From Euptelea pleiosperma (taxonomy: Eukaryota > Streptophyta > Magnoliopsida > Ranunculales > Eupteleaceae), in the NCBI GenBank assembly GCA_035048495.1, contig CM068548.1, positions 11,397,464 through 11,461,463 on the forward strand: a stretch of 64,000 bases of DNA, in the 5' to 3' direction. The notes beneath the pieces are model-generated. The model worked only from the letters and a program-made list of their open reading frames with translations, ran no database searches and was not told the origin of the DNA. The position numbers were made by a program, and so were the translations under genes. Positions 53,958 through 64,000 of the stretch are shown here, one piece after another (position 1 is the first letter of the stretch; each line of letters begins with the position of its first letter).

Positions 53958-55945
53958 TCATGCCAGCTTGGATAACAGGTGCTCTAAGATCCCTTTAGTA
54001 ACACCTTTAGTTAACACATCTGCAACTTGATCAGCAGTATGGACATACGGTGTGCAAATAAGTCCCTGACCAAGTTTCTCTTTGATGAAGTGACGGTCTA
54101 CCTCAACGTGCTTTGTCCTGTCGTGTTGAACTGGATTATGAGCAATGCTGATGGCTGCTTTATTGTCACAATACAGTTGCATAGACCCTTTGACAGAATA
54201 TCCGAGCTCACTGAGCATAGTCTTCAACCATAGAAGCTCACATACACCATGAGCCATAGAACGGTACTCTGCTTCGGCACTGGAGCGGGCGACAACTGGT
54301 TGCTTCTTACTGCGCCATGACACCAGATTACCTCCCACATACGTGCAGTACCCTGATGTGGAACGTCTGTCAGTGACTGAACTTGCCCAGTCAGCGTCTG
54401 TGTAAGCTTCAACTCGCAGGTGTCCATTCTTACTAAACAGGAGACCCTTCCCTGGAGCCCCCTTAAGATAGCGTAACACTCGGTGTACTGCCTCAAGATG
54501 TGGAGAGCGAGGGGCATGCATGAACTGACTGATGACACTGACTGCGTATGCAATATCTGGTCGTGTCAGCGAAAGGTAGATGAGACGCCCAACAAGTCTC
54601 TGGAACTGGCCTGCATTAGCAATGGGATCCCCATCAACAGGATTCAGCCGATGTTGCTGCTTTATAGGCGTATCGGCTGGTTTAGCTCCCAAGTTTCCCG
54701 ACTCTCGAAGGAGATCAAGTACATATTTTCTCTGTGAGATAAACACACCCTGCTTTGACCTAGCAACCTCAATGCCCAGAAAGTATCTCAAGGTTCCCAG
54801 ATCCTTGATTTCGAACTCTGTGCCGATGTATTTTTTCAATCTACAAACCTCATCTGGGTCATCTCCTGTGACCACGATATCATCCACATATACAATAAGA
54901 GCAGTAAGACGACTTTGACTTCTTTTAATGAAGAGAGTGTGGTCCGCCTGACTCTGCGAGTAGCCAATTTTCTTGACTGCGGAACTGAACCTCTCGAACC
55001 AAGCCTTTGGTGACTGTTTAAGCCCATACAAGGCTTTCTTCAGTCTGCATACAAGTTCTTATTCCCAGTCGGACTGAACCCTGGAGAACCTGTCATGTAG
55101 ACCTCTTCCTCTAGATCACCATGGAGGAAGGCATTCTTGACATCCAACTGGTGGAGGGGCCAAGAAAAGTTTGCCACGAGAGATAACAGAACTCGAACTG
55201 AGTTCATCTTGGCCACTGGAGCAAACGTTTCCTGGTAGTCAATCCCATCAGTCTGTGTGTACCCTTTTGCAACGAGACGGGCCTTGTACCTGTCGATGCT
55301 TCCATCTGCTTTGTATTTCACTGTATATACCCACTTGCACCCCACAGGTTTCTTTCCTCTAGGCAATGGAACCAAATCCCAAGTACCATTCTTTTCTAGA
55401 GCTGTCATCTCCTCTAGCATGGCTGCTTTCCACTGAGGCTGGCTGAGGGCATCTGAGACACCGGATGGCAGAGCGACACTGGATAGGGAAGTAGCAAATG
55501 CCCTGTAGGATGGTGAGAGCTGTTGATAGGAAACAAAGTGAGAGATAGGGTGCTTGGTAACACAGTTCCGAACACCCTTCCGATGAGCAATAGGTACATC
55601 AATGTCTATGGGAAGGATAGTAGGAGCAACAGACATATCATCATGAGGATCACTGAGGACACGATTACCTGGATCGAGTTGGATTTCCTGGCAGTGAGCT
55701 TGGATGGTGGACTGTTTCTCTTTTTGACGTCGTCTGGCATATGTCTTCAGCTGCGGATCCTGTGGCACAGTGTCAGTAGGAGATAAGGACAAGGGTACAG
55801 GAGACTCATCAAGCAAATCAAGGGGTACTGGTTGAGGAATCTCCCCCTGTGGAGGTATCGGACGCTCGTCAATACTCCCAAGCTCCCCCTGAAGAGAAGT
55901 CCGATCAACTGAGAAGAAGGGAAAGACTCTCAAAAAATGTAACAT
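53958..55945 (-). pseudogene. Copia-C reverse transcriptase and RNase H
   Basis: Frame 55040-55945 has [40 protein letters not shown] and [19 protein letters not shown]; frame 53958-55031 has MYGLKQSPKAWFERFSSAVK, catalytic YVDDIVVTGDD, YTDADWASS, RSSAEAEYRSMAHG and [20 protein letters not shown] (RNase H acidic residues kept). The frames are separated by a 1-base-type shift near 55035-55060. Confidence 0.95.
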
Positions 55946-56910
55946 CTAGAGAAACAAACCGACGACGGGTAGAGGGATGGAAACACCGATATCCCTTATG
56001 AGTGGACGAGTAGCCAAGGAACACATATCGAATGGCTTTCGGATCTAACTTGTTCTTCCTGTGATGGGCGTGAACATAACAAACACAACCAAAGACCTTA
56101 AGTGGAATGGAGAACACAGGACAGGAAGGAAACATGAGTGAAAGGGGAGACTTTGACCCCAAGACACGAGAGGGCATCCGATTTATCAAGTAGGATGCCG
56201 TCAACACAGCGTCAGCCCAATAACCCTTGGGTACCCGAGTACCAAGAAGAAGTGCCCTAGCAACCTCCAGGACATGGCGATGCTTTCGCTCAGCGGTCCC
56301 ATTTTGTTGAGGTGTATCGGCACATGAAGTCTGATGAAGAATTCCATGCTCTTCAAAGTAGGAGGCAAGGCCACTGTACATGTATTCCCCCCCCATTGTC
56401 AATGCGTAGGACTTTTAAGGTGGTGCCCAATTGATTGCACACCATTTTATGGAAGGTCTGAAAGATAGTATGTACCTCATTTTTTGATTTCATAAGGTAG
56501 ATCCAAGTGTAACGGCTGTAGTCATCCACAAAAACCACAAAGTAGCGAAAACCAAAGATAGAAGTGGTGGGATTGGGTCCCCAAACATCAGAGTGCACAA
56601 GCTGTAAAGGAAACGTATTTTTTTTATTACTGGTCGGAAAAGACACCCGACATTGTTTTGCAAGTACACAAGTTACACAGTTGAACTCAAAAAATGGAAT
56701 AGACGCAAACTGAGGTAACAAACTCTTCATGACTGAAAGCGGTAAATGACCTAGCCTGTTATGCCATCGCATTAACAGGTCTTTATTAACGCTAGAACTA
56801 CTGACATTGGCACTAGACTGATGTGCAACAGAATATGAAGTCGGCTGGCTATCGAGCAGGTACAATCCACCATCCTCACGACCACTGCCAATCGTCCGCC
56901 TCGTCTCCAA
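55905..56910 (-). pseudogene. Copia-C integrase
   Basis: Zinc region (RWHNRLGHL...CVTCVLAKQC), core Asp residues in [18 protein letters not shown] and VFVDDYSRYTWIYLMKS, and Glu in DTPQQNGTAERKHRHVLEVA. The frame breaks at a run of eight C (56387-56394) inside the GGEYMYSG segment and again near 55930. Confidence 0.94.
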
Positions 56911-58324
56911 GTCCTGAAAACACAGTGAGTAGGAAAAAAGGTAACACTGCAGTTTAGGCTCTCAGTAAGATGGCTAACAGAAAGCAGGTTAGTGGTGAAT
57001 TTAGGAACATGAAGTACAGAGGATAAAGACAAAGTAGGTGTGGCAGAGATAGTGCCCTTCCCTGAGATAGAGGAGAAGGTGCCATCGGCCACACGGACCT
57101 TGTCCTTACCCGAGCAGATCTTATAGGTGGAGAAAAGGGATGGCATACCAGTCATATGATCGGAGGCACCAGAATCAATGATCCAGGAAGGACCAATGGG
57201 TGCCGTAGACACATGGTGGGCTGAATGGGATGTACCTGTCTGAGCAAAGGATGATGTAGGTGGGGAAGAGCCATCAAGCTGAGTAAGTAATTGTCGAAGC
57301 CTTTCAATGTCCATGCTAGAGAAGGTGTCGGACTGCCTAGAGGAAGGGGTCACATCAGAGGAATCTTGATTGGTGGCATGAGCAGCTGAGGTTCCATGTT
57401 TGCTACCAGAGGGCTTCTTTGAGGAGCCTTGCTTTCCCCTAAAGAACTGTGCGGGACCACCATGAAGACTCCAGCAGGTCTCCCGAGTGTGGCGACGCTT
57501 GCCACAATGATCACATCTGAGTCGATCACGATCATCAAGATCCTCATCCTTCTTGGATGTGGGTTTGCTCAATTTTTGAGTGGCCAAGGCAGACTTCTCA
57601 GATAAAGGAACATCAGCATCTGTCTTAGAGCTCATGGCTCTCCTCCTGCTGTCCTCTCTCTGGATGTAGGAGTAGACCTGTGCAATGGTCGACGGCGGTG
57701 GATCTCTGCCCAAGATGTTTGCTCGAACCTGTTCATAGCTCTGGTTCAAGCCGCCAAGAAACTCGAATATGCGTCCGCGCACAATCATCTTCCGGAACTC
57801 CGTAGCATCCTTGGTACATGCAGGGGTGTAGGTCTGGTAGTGATCTACCTCTTCCCACTTGCTGCGTAACGCAGCGTAGTATGATCCCAAAGGAAGATCG
57901 CCTTGCTTCAGATGTGCTATCTCCTGCTGAAGTTCATACATCCTAGCAAAATTCCCATCTTGGGAGTAGGTCTGAGATGCAGTGTCCCATATATCCTTGG
58001 CAGTCGGGAGAAAGAGGAAGCCTGTGCTGATCGATGGATGCATGGAGTGAAGCAGCCATGACATGACCATCGAGTTTTCCGCTTCCCACTTCTCAAACGC
58101 AGCATCGGAGGAATCAGGTGCAGTGACGCGTCCAGTGATATACCGGCTTTGCCTTGTCCGGTGATGTACATCTTGGCAGATTGAGACCATGCGAGGTAGT
58201 TGGTCCCGTCGAATTTCACCGTAGTGATCTGTAGGCCCGGGCTGTGATCACCATGACTTCCCAGACTGGGTAGGGCAACAATAATCTTTGACTTGGCAGA
58301 AGATGACTCCTCAGATGTACTCAT
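56900..58324 (-). pseudogene. Copia-C gag and protease
   Basis: ATG at 58324; LQITTVKFDGTNYLAWSQSA, then after a shift near 58150 [40 protein letters not shown], zinc knuckle CDHCGKRRHTRETC (CX2CX4HX4C kept) and protease [21 protein letters not shown] further shift near 56905 precedes integrase. Confidence 0.94.
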
Positions 58325-58887
58325 GGTAGTAGAGAAGACTTTTCTGATAAGAAATCACCCGAACTGCTGCTGCGGAGGTTCAGATCACCTTCTTTTTATT
58401 TTTAAAGCCTCCTGCTCGCGTTGCTCGCAGGATTCCGGCCTTTTTGGAACAACTCCTTTATAGATTTTCTATTGGAGAAAAATCACCCGCGGGAAACTTG
58501 TGAATGGTTCCGAGGACCTAAGAAAGGTTCCTGGATAGGTGCGGTAGCACTAGGGAGAGGTTCTGGACTCCTCTGAGACCTGCGGCTAGGTCCAGAGGGT
58601 CTTCTCTGACCTTTTGGAAGGGGCGGCTAGGCTTGGTGGCTCTTCTCCAGGCTTCTGGAGTGGGCGGCTATGCCTGATAGCTCTTCTCCAGGCTTCTGGA
58701 GTGGGCGGCTACGCCTGGGAGAACTTCTCCAACCTTTTGGAGTGGGCGGCTAGGGTTTCAGACTCTTCTAAAGCCTGCGGCTATCCATGGGAGATGATAT
58801 CCTTCTTTGGAAAGCCCTTCGCATCGAATTTCGCAATCCCTAGGGTTCTTCAGACCTCTAGGATTGAGCCATGGTTACATAACCATG
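58325..58887 (-). other. Copia-C leader
   Basis: Non-coding; about five imperfect tandem copies of a roughly 50-bp GGCTTCTGGAGTGGGCGGCT-type repeat between 58600 and 58780. Confidence 0.75.
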
Positions 58888-58899
58888 CTCTGATACCAT
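58888..58899 (-). promoter_or_regulatory. Copia-C primer-binding site
   Basis: Minus strand TGGTATCAGAGC directly after the 5' LTR. Confidence 0.95.
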
Positions 58900-59108
58900 G
58901 TTGTAATCTTGGATCGTAACCAGAATAAGAGATTAGGGTTAGAGATAGAAGAGAGGAGAGGAGAAGAGAATTGGGGGAAGAGGAGAAATCGTGTAGAGCT
59001 TAGAATAGCCTACACGATTTCACCAAATATATATATTAAGTGAAGTTTTACAATATTAGAAGGGCCCCCTGTAGAATATAAGATATTACAAGTAGGTCCC
59101 TGACAACA
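58900..59108 (-). repeat. Copia-C 5' LTR
   Basis: 209 bp, about 98% identical to the 3' LTR. Confidence 0.95.
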
Positions 59109-59499
59109 GAGATGACCTACAAAAGGCAAAGGCTAAACAAGCAACCACAAATAAAACCCAAACTAACTACCCTCCCAAGTACGTAGAAGACCCCAACGAA
59201 ATACAAAGTCCCCGAAGAATGAACCCCTGCATTCTGGAAACCTCTTAGACCAAAGAAACATCAGCCTCTTGATGTTAAGAACAACTTTCAAACTTTGATT
59301 TGACCCTTTTTCCCAGTCTTTTTTCGCCTTGAAAATGGCCATAACGACAACTCTGTTAAATGCGTAAAGCTCGTCGAGACGATCACGTGCACTTGCAATA
59401 ATTGTGATTCTGAGGTATGAGTGCATAGTTATGACCGTTTGAAGACAAGGTGTCGTTTGACCTTTCGAATGGCATTTTTTCTAATCAAACTGCTCCAAA

Positions 59500-60185
59500 T
59501 AATCGTCCAGAACTCACCCTCGAATTCAAAGCGTCATCGTCGGATCTATCACCATGATATAAAATGTGGTGCTTCACATTAAACACATTAGACATGTGAA
59601 CATGACTTGGTAACTTCAATCAATTCGCATTTGAATTGATCTTCTCAAGAATCTCCAGTGGACCAATCTTCCGTGCATCAAGCAATATACTCCCCAAGCG
59701 AAAATCTATGTTTAGTCAACATAAACCCACATAAAATCGCTAACATCGAACTCCACAAGTCGCCACTTCTTGTCAATTGCAGCCTCGTACTTGCGTCTAG
59801 GAGATTCTACTGGGTTTCCTTATGAATATGTTGAAGTTGCTCAATAAAGTCAGCTTTCCCATGGACTCGTTTCTCGTCTAGGCAAGTGTTAAGTCTAAAG
59901 GGGACCTTGGATTAAAGTTATTAACAACATAAAATGATCTGAACCTCAAACTCTAGTTTATAGAACAATTGTAGGAAAATTTAGCTTGAAAGAGACTCTG
60001 GTCTTACAATTTTAAATTAGTCTTATCCAAGCTACGAAATAGATCACCCAACGAACGATTGACGACCTCTGTCCGTGGATGATAAGTACTATTAAAATCC
60101 ATCTTGGTATTGGCAAGTTTCCATAAGCTCCTCCAAAAGTGGTTAAGAAATCTTGTCTCTGATAAATCGAGAAAAAAAGCCCATG
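59500..60185 (-). pseudogene. Gypsy integrase C-terminal / chromodomain-side remnant
   Basis: The minus strand, in shifting frames, reads TRFLNHFW, WRSLWKLANTKMDFNSTYHP, EVVNRSLGDLFRSL (integrase end with its conserved Glu) and LPSHVHMSNVFNVKHHILYH (typical C-terminal Gypsy sequence). Confidence 0.78.
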
Positions 60186-61343
60186 ACCTTCATGGGTCGT
60201 GGGGATAGAGTTAGATTTTGGGAACATAGGTGGTGTGGAGATGTCTCTCTTATGGAGGAGTTTCCCGGTCTATATTCATTATCTAATAAGAAGAATTGTC
60301 CGGTAATGAATTGTTCAAAGAGAGATGGGGAAGTTTACGCTTGGAACTTTGGGTTTAGAAGAAGGATCAATGATTGGGAGGTTGAAGGGGGATCTAGACT
60401 ACTACGTAGACTCCAAGATTGTCATCTTAACCATGCTGAGTCGGACAGATGGGTTTGGGGCTGGTCGAAAGATGGTTGCTTTACGGTTTGTTCCTTTTAT
60501 AAGGCTTTTTGCAAGTCTGGGGACGATGGGTATCCGGCCTCTTTCATTTGGGGTTCAAAAATTCTGACGAAGATCGCTTTCTTTCTTTGGACATCATCTT
60601 TAGATAGAATTTTGACAGTCGGTCACTTGAGAGCTAGAGATATTCTTATTGTAGACTATTGTAGTCGGTCACTTGGGGGTTTGGTTTTTTCTGTTTTCTT
60701 GCCGGGGCTTTGTGTAGGTCATCTCGACCTGCCTCTCTCTGGCTGGCTGTATCTTGTGGCTTCGGCCATTTAATATATTTTCACTTATCAAAAAAAAAAA
60801 TATATTCTTATTGTAGACTATTGTTCGATGTGTAAGCGAAGCGGGGAATCCGTCAATCATATTTTTCTTCATTGCAAGGTGGTGAAGTCAGTATGGAATT
60901 CATTTTTTATGGACTTTGGGGTGGCGTGGGTTCTCCCGGACTCGCTGTTAGATCTCATCTCAAGTTGGCATATTTTGGCTTTTTCGCACAGAGGACGTAT
61001 ATTATGGCATATGTTACCTTTTGCGATTTGCTGGGGGCTATGGAAGGAGAGGAATCAAAGGGTGTTCAAAGGCAAGGAGGAAGCGGTGACAAATATCATC
61101 CTCAACATTAAGGCATTGATGCTTTATTGGTCTAAAGCATTTAAGGAATGCAAGGAATTATTTTTTGAAGATCTTGTTGTTCGATGGGGATTAGTTTGTA
61201 CTAGTGAAAGGGCATAGTGCCTGATTTCTTTACTTTCTTTTTGTTTTCTTTGAGGCCTGGCTTTGGTAGGTCTCCTCGACCTCTAAGGTAGCCTTCTCTT
61301 GTATTTTTATGTTATTTCAATAAATTTATACTTACCAAAAAAA
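60186..61343 (+). pseudogene. L1-type LINE 3' part (zf-RVT) inserted in the Gypsy element
   Basis: + strand has GRGDRVRFWEHRWCGD, SDRWVWGWSKDGCFTVCSFY, KILTKIAFFLWTSSLDRILT and then CKRSGESVNHIFLHCKVVKS, WGLWKERNQRVFKGK, the zinc-binding region after a plant LINE RT, followed by a 3' UTR (GGTAGGTCTCCTCGACCTC) and A tail (61337-61343). Strongly 5' truncated and interrupted at 60663. Confidence 0.85.
60663..60801 (+). mobile_element. 139-bp nested LINE 3'-end insertion with 23-bp TSD
   Basis: A tail-ended fragment (…TTTTCACTTATCAAAAAAAAAA) lies between two identical 23-bp copies of the target, 60640-60662 and 60802-60824. The long TSD plus A tail is the mark of target-primed reverse transcription. 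Confidence 0.9.
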
Positions 61344-62610
61344 TTGTTGTTGGGTGTCCAATTTCAACTTTTGAATAACCTCCACCACTGCTATATTCTC
61401 ATAGCTTCTGGAATCAATGACGAGGCGACAAACTTTCCCACCAATGGTGTAAGTGGAATGGAAGATGTTGTTCCGAAGCCACACATCTCCATCTGCCAAA
61501 CATGCTTGCGTGGTACCAATATCGAACCTTGATTGCCCTAGACATGTTTATCCCGAGATTGGTCTTCGTCATTAGCATCGAACAAATGATCTTGTTTGAA
61601 GTCTCCGAATTGCTCATCGACGAGTTCTTTGTTTGCCGCAAACAAACCCTTTCTAATTCGATTACCCTTCCTGCATTCGGCTGCTCTATGTTCCGTCTCC
61701 TCGCACATGTAAGATGGTGCCTTACTCAGTTGTCCCAATCTGCCTGGCTTACCAGTGGTACCTTGTTGGGCTATTGATCAAGTCATGGGCAATATACTAG
61801 CATTGCGTTGGCCACCCGTGCTATTATTGAACAACATAATGTTGCCTCCCCTCTGGCCGGTTCATTTTTTGAGGTGTAATGTCCTCTGATGTGCTTTAGA
61901 AAGCAAGAATGGATCAAACAAGTTCAAAGTTTCTTAGAATTGCTATTGCATTCCTCAAATGTGCTGAGACATTATCTACTTGTCAATTGTTATAGCACCT
62001 TGTTGAAGATTTTGGAGTCGTTTGTACAACACCCTCGTTTAGTTATGAGGCAAGAACACCAAACACATCTGCTTCTCCTACGAATTGAGCTTTGTCTTTC
62101 CACGTCGGGCTTGAGTGAGCTTGGTTTGTTGCCACTTGCCACCAAGCGACGACTCGTCCTCGAAACTTCGTGGCTACCAATTGAACTCTTTTGTTTTTAG
62201 GAACCTCCTTGAACTCCAAAACCTACTCAACGGTATTAACCTAATCTAGGAACTCTTTTGGTTCCAAACTCCCATTGAATTCAGGTATGTCGACCTTCAA
62301 CCCAGACTCCTATCGTCTAGAGTCACGATTCTCCATGGGATTTTCAACTATTGGCCCCCTTTCCCTTGGACCATACTCGGCAAAGTTGTTGTCGAGTTCA
62401 TCATTGATCTCCACGAAATGTGTATTTGGGGGTTGGTTTTTTTTTTTGCTGAACCATAGTTGTCAAGGTGGCCATCAGCTGGGCCATTGCCTCAACCTGT
62501 TGTGCAAATCTTGCTACTTCATCACGCTCATTCACTTCTTCCAAAGGAGTATCTCGCCCAACACGTCTTCTCAGAGGCATGTTGTTGGAACAATGCAACT
62601 CTAATACCAT
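61344..62610 (-). pseudogene. Gypsy gag, zinc knuckle and protease remnant
   Basis: The frame 62401-62610 begins near MPLRRRVGRDTPLEEVNERD, with EVARFAQQVEAMAQLMATL, a Gypsy gag start. Around 61690 YMCEETEHRAAEC is a knuckle that has lost its first Cys, and around 61360-61410 IDSRSYENIAVVEVIQKLKL is a protease whose Gly in D-S-G is replaced. Confidence 0.75.
62597..62609 (-). promoter_or_regulatory. Gypsy primer-binding site (mutated)
   Basis: Minus strand TGGTATTAGAGTT, two changes from the initiator-Met site, six bases from the right LTR. Confidence 0.65.
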
Positions 62611-62614
62611 CTAA

Positions 62615-63030
62615 TGCAGGGTCCGTTCCAAACGCAACGAATATCACAAAGAAGGGAGAAGTAAGGCTTCGATGAATCCAGCTACAGATGAGAATTACGA
62701 CCTTCCACAGACCTTGGATGAATTCACAGAGAGAACACCAAAGAAATTATGGGAAAATAAACAAGAGAAATCTCTCTTCTATTCAGTTCGGAATCAATCA
62801 ATCAATAATCATAAGTCTCAATTACAACCCTTTTATAGACTAAAAACCCTAGCTTTCCGAAAATAGTAAAATCACTAATAATAGAAAGTTTCCCTTTTCG
62901 ACTAACACTCTCTTACTTAAAATTGCTAACAAAGACTTGCTAAAATAAATTGGAACCTACACCTTCTAAAACATTAAACAGAAAACCTTGTTAAAAATAG
63001 CACTGACAACTTTCGAACTGCGATTACTTA
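62615..63030 (-). repeat. Gypsy 5' LTR, cut short on its outer side
   Basis: Starts TGCAGGGTCCGTTCC; ends within the CTGACAACTTTCGAACTG segment, about 200 bp before the end present in the next LTR. Confidence 0.7.
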
Positions 63031-63950
63031 TGCAAGGTACGTTCCAAATGCAGTGGAGATCTCAAAGAAGGGAAAAGTAAGCCTTGAACGAATATGACTA
63101 TAGACAAGAATCACGACCTTGCATAGACCCCGGATGAATTCATGGAGAAAACACCAAAGAACTTATGGGAAAATAAGGGGGCGTTTGGCCACACAAAAAT
63201 ACGTAACTTATTGACTTTTATAAGCCAAAAAGTTAAAAAGTTAGTTTGGATGTGTTTCATATTTTTAACTTTTGAAAAGTTAAAAACTAACTTAAAACTG
63301 AAGCTAAAATTTTTAGCTTTTAACTTCTAAGAGAATTACTTCTCAAAAATTAGAAAGCCTCTTAACGCTTTTAATTTCTATGATTTTTTTGGACGTAAAA
63401 AATCAACTAGTAACTTCTACTACAAGTAGAAGTGCTTTTACTTCTCGTTCCCAAATGCCCCCTAAACAAGAGAAATCTCACATCTATTCAATTCAAAATC
63501 AATCAATCAATAATCAAAGGTCTCAATTACAACCCTTCTTTTATAGACAAAAACCCAAACTTTACCCAAATAGTAAATTACTAAAAGTAGAAAGTTTTAA
63601 TTTCCAAGTAAAACTCTCCTATTAATCTTAAAATTGCTAACAAAGACCTAAAATAAATCAAAACCTAAAAGACACCTAAAACACTAAATAGAAAATTTTG
63701 AAAAATAGCAAAACAACTTTCAAATTGTGATTTGACCTTTTCTCCACTCTTTTTTCGCCCCGAAAACTGCAGAAACAGCATACGCTGTTAAGCTCGTAGA
63801 GCTCACCAAGATGATCATGTGCTTATGCAATAACAACGATTCCAAGCTACGAGCGCAAAGTTATGGTCATTTGAAGTTAATGTGCGCGTTTGGCCTTCTT
63901 CTGAACAAACCGCTCCAAGTAATCATCCGCTAATTGCACTGCATCAACTT
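63031..63950 (-). repeat. Second Gypsy LTR (3' LTR of a further element running out of the window)
   Basis: Starts TGCAAGGTACGTTCCAAATG and continues past the point where the previous LTR stops, into sequence shared with 59281-59460 (GTGATTTGACC, TTTTTTCGCC). It contains a Harbinger MITE. Confidence 0.7.
63177..63462. mobile_element. PIF/Harbinger-type MITE in the second Gypsy LTR
   Basis: 286 bp, ends GGGGGCGTTTGG and GGGGGCATTTGG (opposite strand), TAA at 63174-63176 and 63463-63465. Rich in AACTTTTGAAAAGTTA-like palindromes. Confidence 0.78.
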
Positions 63951-64000
63951 TCCTTGCTCATCATGCATATGATAGAAAGGAAATGACCTTCATGAATGTG

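Larger units (their letters stand above)
53718..59108 (-). mobile_element. Copia-C: near-complete, young Copia element
   Basis: 5.39 kb with LTRs of 210 and 209 bp differing by four substitutions and one 1-bp gap (about 2%), exact TSD GAGAT (53713-53717, 59109-59113), TG/CA ends, PPT (CTCCCCCTCAAG on + strand at 53928), PBS at 58888-58899. All Copia domains are present in order on the minus strand; five frameshifts prevent a continuous polyprotein as read here. Confidence 0.96.
53289..59280 (-). mobile_element. 5'-truncated LINE fragment within the Gypsy LTR, itself interrupted twice
   Basis: Only about 237 bp are LINE: 53289-53327, 53687-53717 and 59114-59280. They encode the end of a LINE ORF2 (VVLNIKRLMFLWSKRFPECR, FRWGLLRTWEGS) followed by the 3' tail CTTATCAAAAAA on the minus strand. 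ACAACTTT occurs on both sides (53281-53288, 59281-59288) as a TSD. Confidence 0.75.
52942..63030 (-). mobile_element. Gypsy LTR retrotransposon, degenerate, with nested insertions
   Basis: Left LTR pieces at 52942-53288 and 59281-about 59500 resemble the right LTR at 62615-63030 (shared CACAAAGAAGGGAGAAGTAAGG, AATCAATCAATCAATAATCA). Between them, on the minus strand, lie gag, zinc-knuckle, protease and integrase remnants. The RT region and half of integrase are missing where a LINE sits. A mutated initiator-Met PBS is next to the right LTR. Confidence 0.78.

Overview
This is nuclear DNA of a flowering plant. The genes have many introns and belong to plant families: a DYW-type PPR protein, an FTSH4-like mitochondrial i-AAA protease, a bHLH041-like transcription factor and a BGAL17-like beta-galactosidase. 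Most of the remaining DNA is transposable elements. The long, repeat-filled introns suggest a medium or large non-grass genome, but the sequence alone does not identify the species. I see no bacterial, organellar, CRISPR or virus-derived gene cluster.

Layout. 1-521: end of a DYW PPR gene. 1050-18402: FTSH4-like gene, five recognisable exons on the + strand; its first recognised intron (1314-14670) is 13.4 kb because a Copia element (Copia-A, 2061-14152) sits in it, and Copia-A itself holds two hAT-type elements and a second, younger Copia (Copia-B, 6769-12428). 18403-27600: repeat-rich DNA with a Harbinger-type element splitting a possible ribosomal protein S7e-like remnant, a mini-Helitron candidate, hAT copies in inverted orientation and several fold-back MITEs. 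27674-31548: complete bHLH041-like gene on the - strand, eight coding exons including one of 15 nt, with a GA-rich 5' region to about 32.1 kb. 32.3-47.8 kb: no host gene seen; long fold-back elements, tandem duplications, a LINE fragment and Helitron-like termini. 47881-51544: first five exons of a BGAL17-like gene on the + strand; the catalytic exon is not found in the remaining 12.4 kb. Those 12.4 kb hold a 463-bp TRIM and then a Gypsy element whose left LTR contains a LINE fragment, which in turn contains a hAT MITE and a near-complete Copia (Copia-C, 53718-59108). A second LINE and a second Gypsy LTR follow.

The host genes do not form an operon-like unit. The strongest observations concern structure: several insertions can be placed to the base from target-site duplications (TSDs), and the layered insertions give a relative order of events. 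I found no convincing novel biochemical system. The most unusual items are the 463-bp TRIM, a 276-bp fold-back in a bHLH041 intron, a series of hAT MITEs whose interiors are built from different short palindromes, and the apparent absence of FTSH4 exon 1 between the PPR gene and exon 2.
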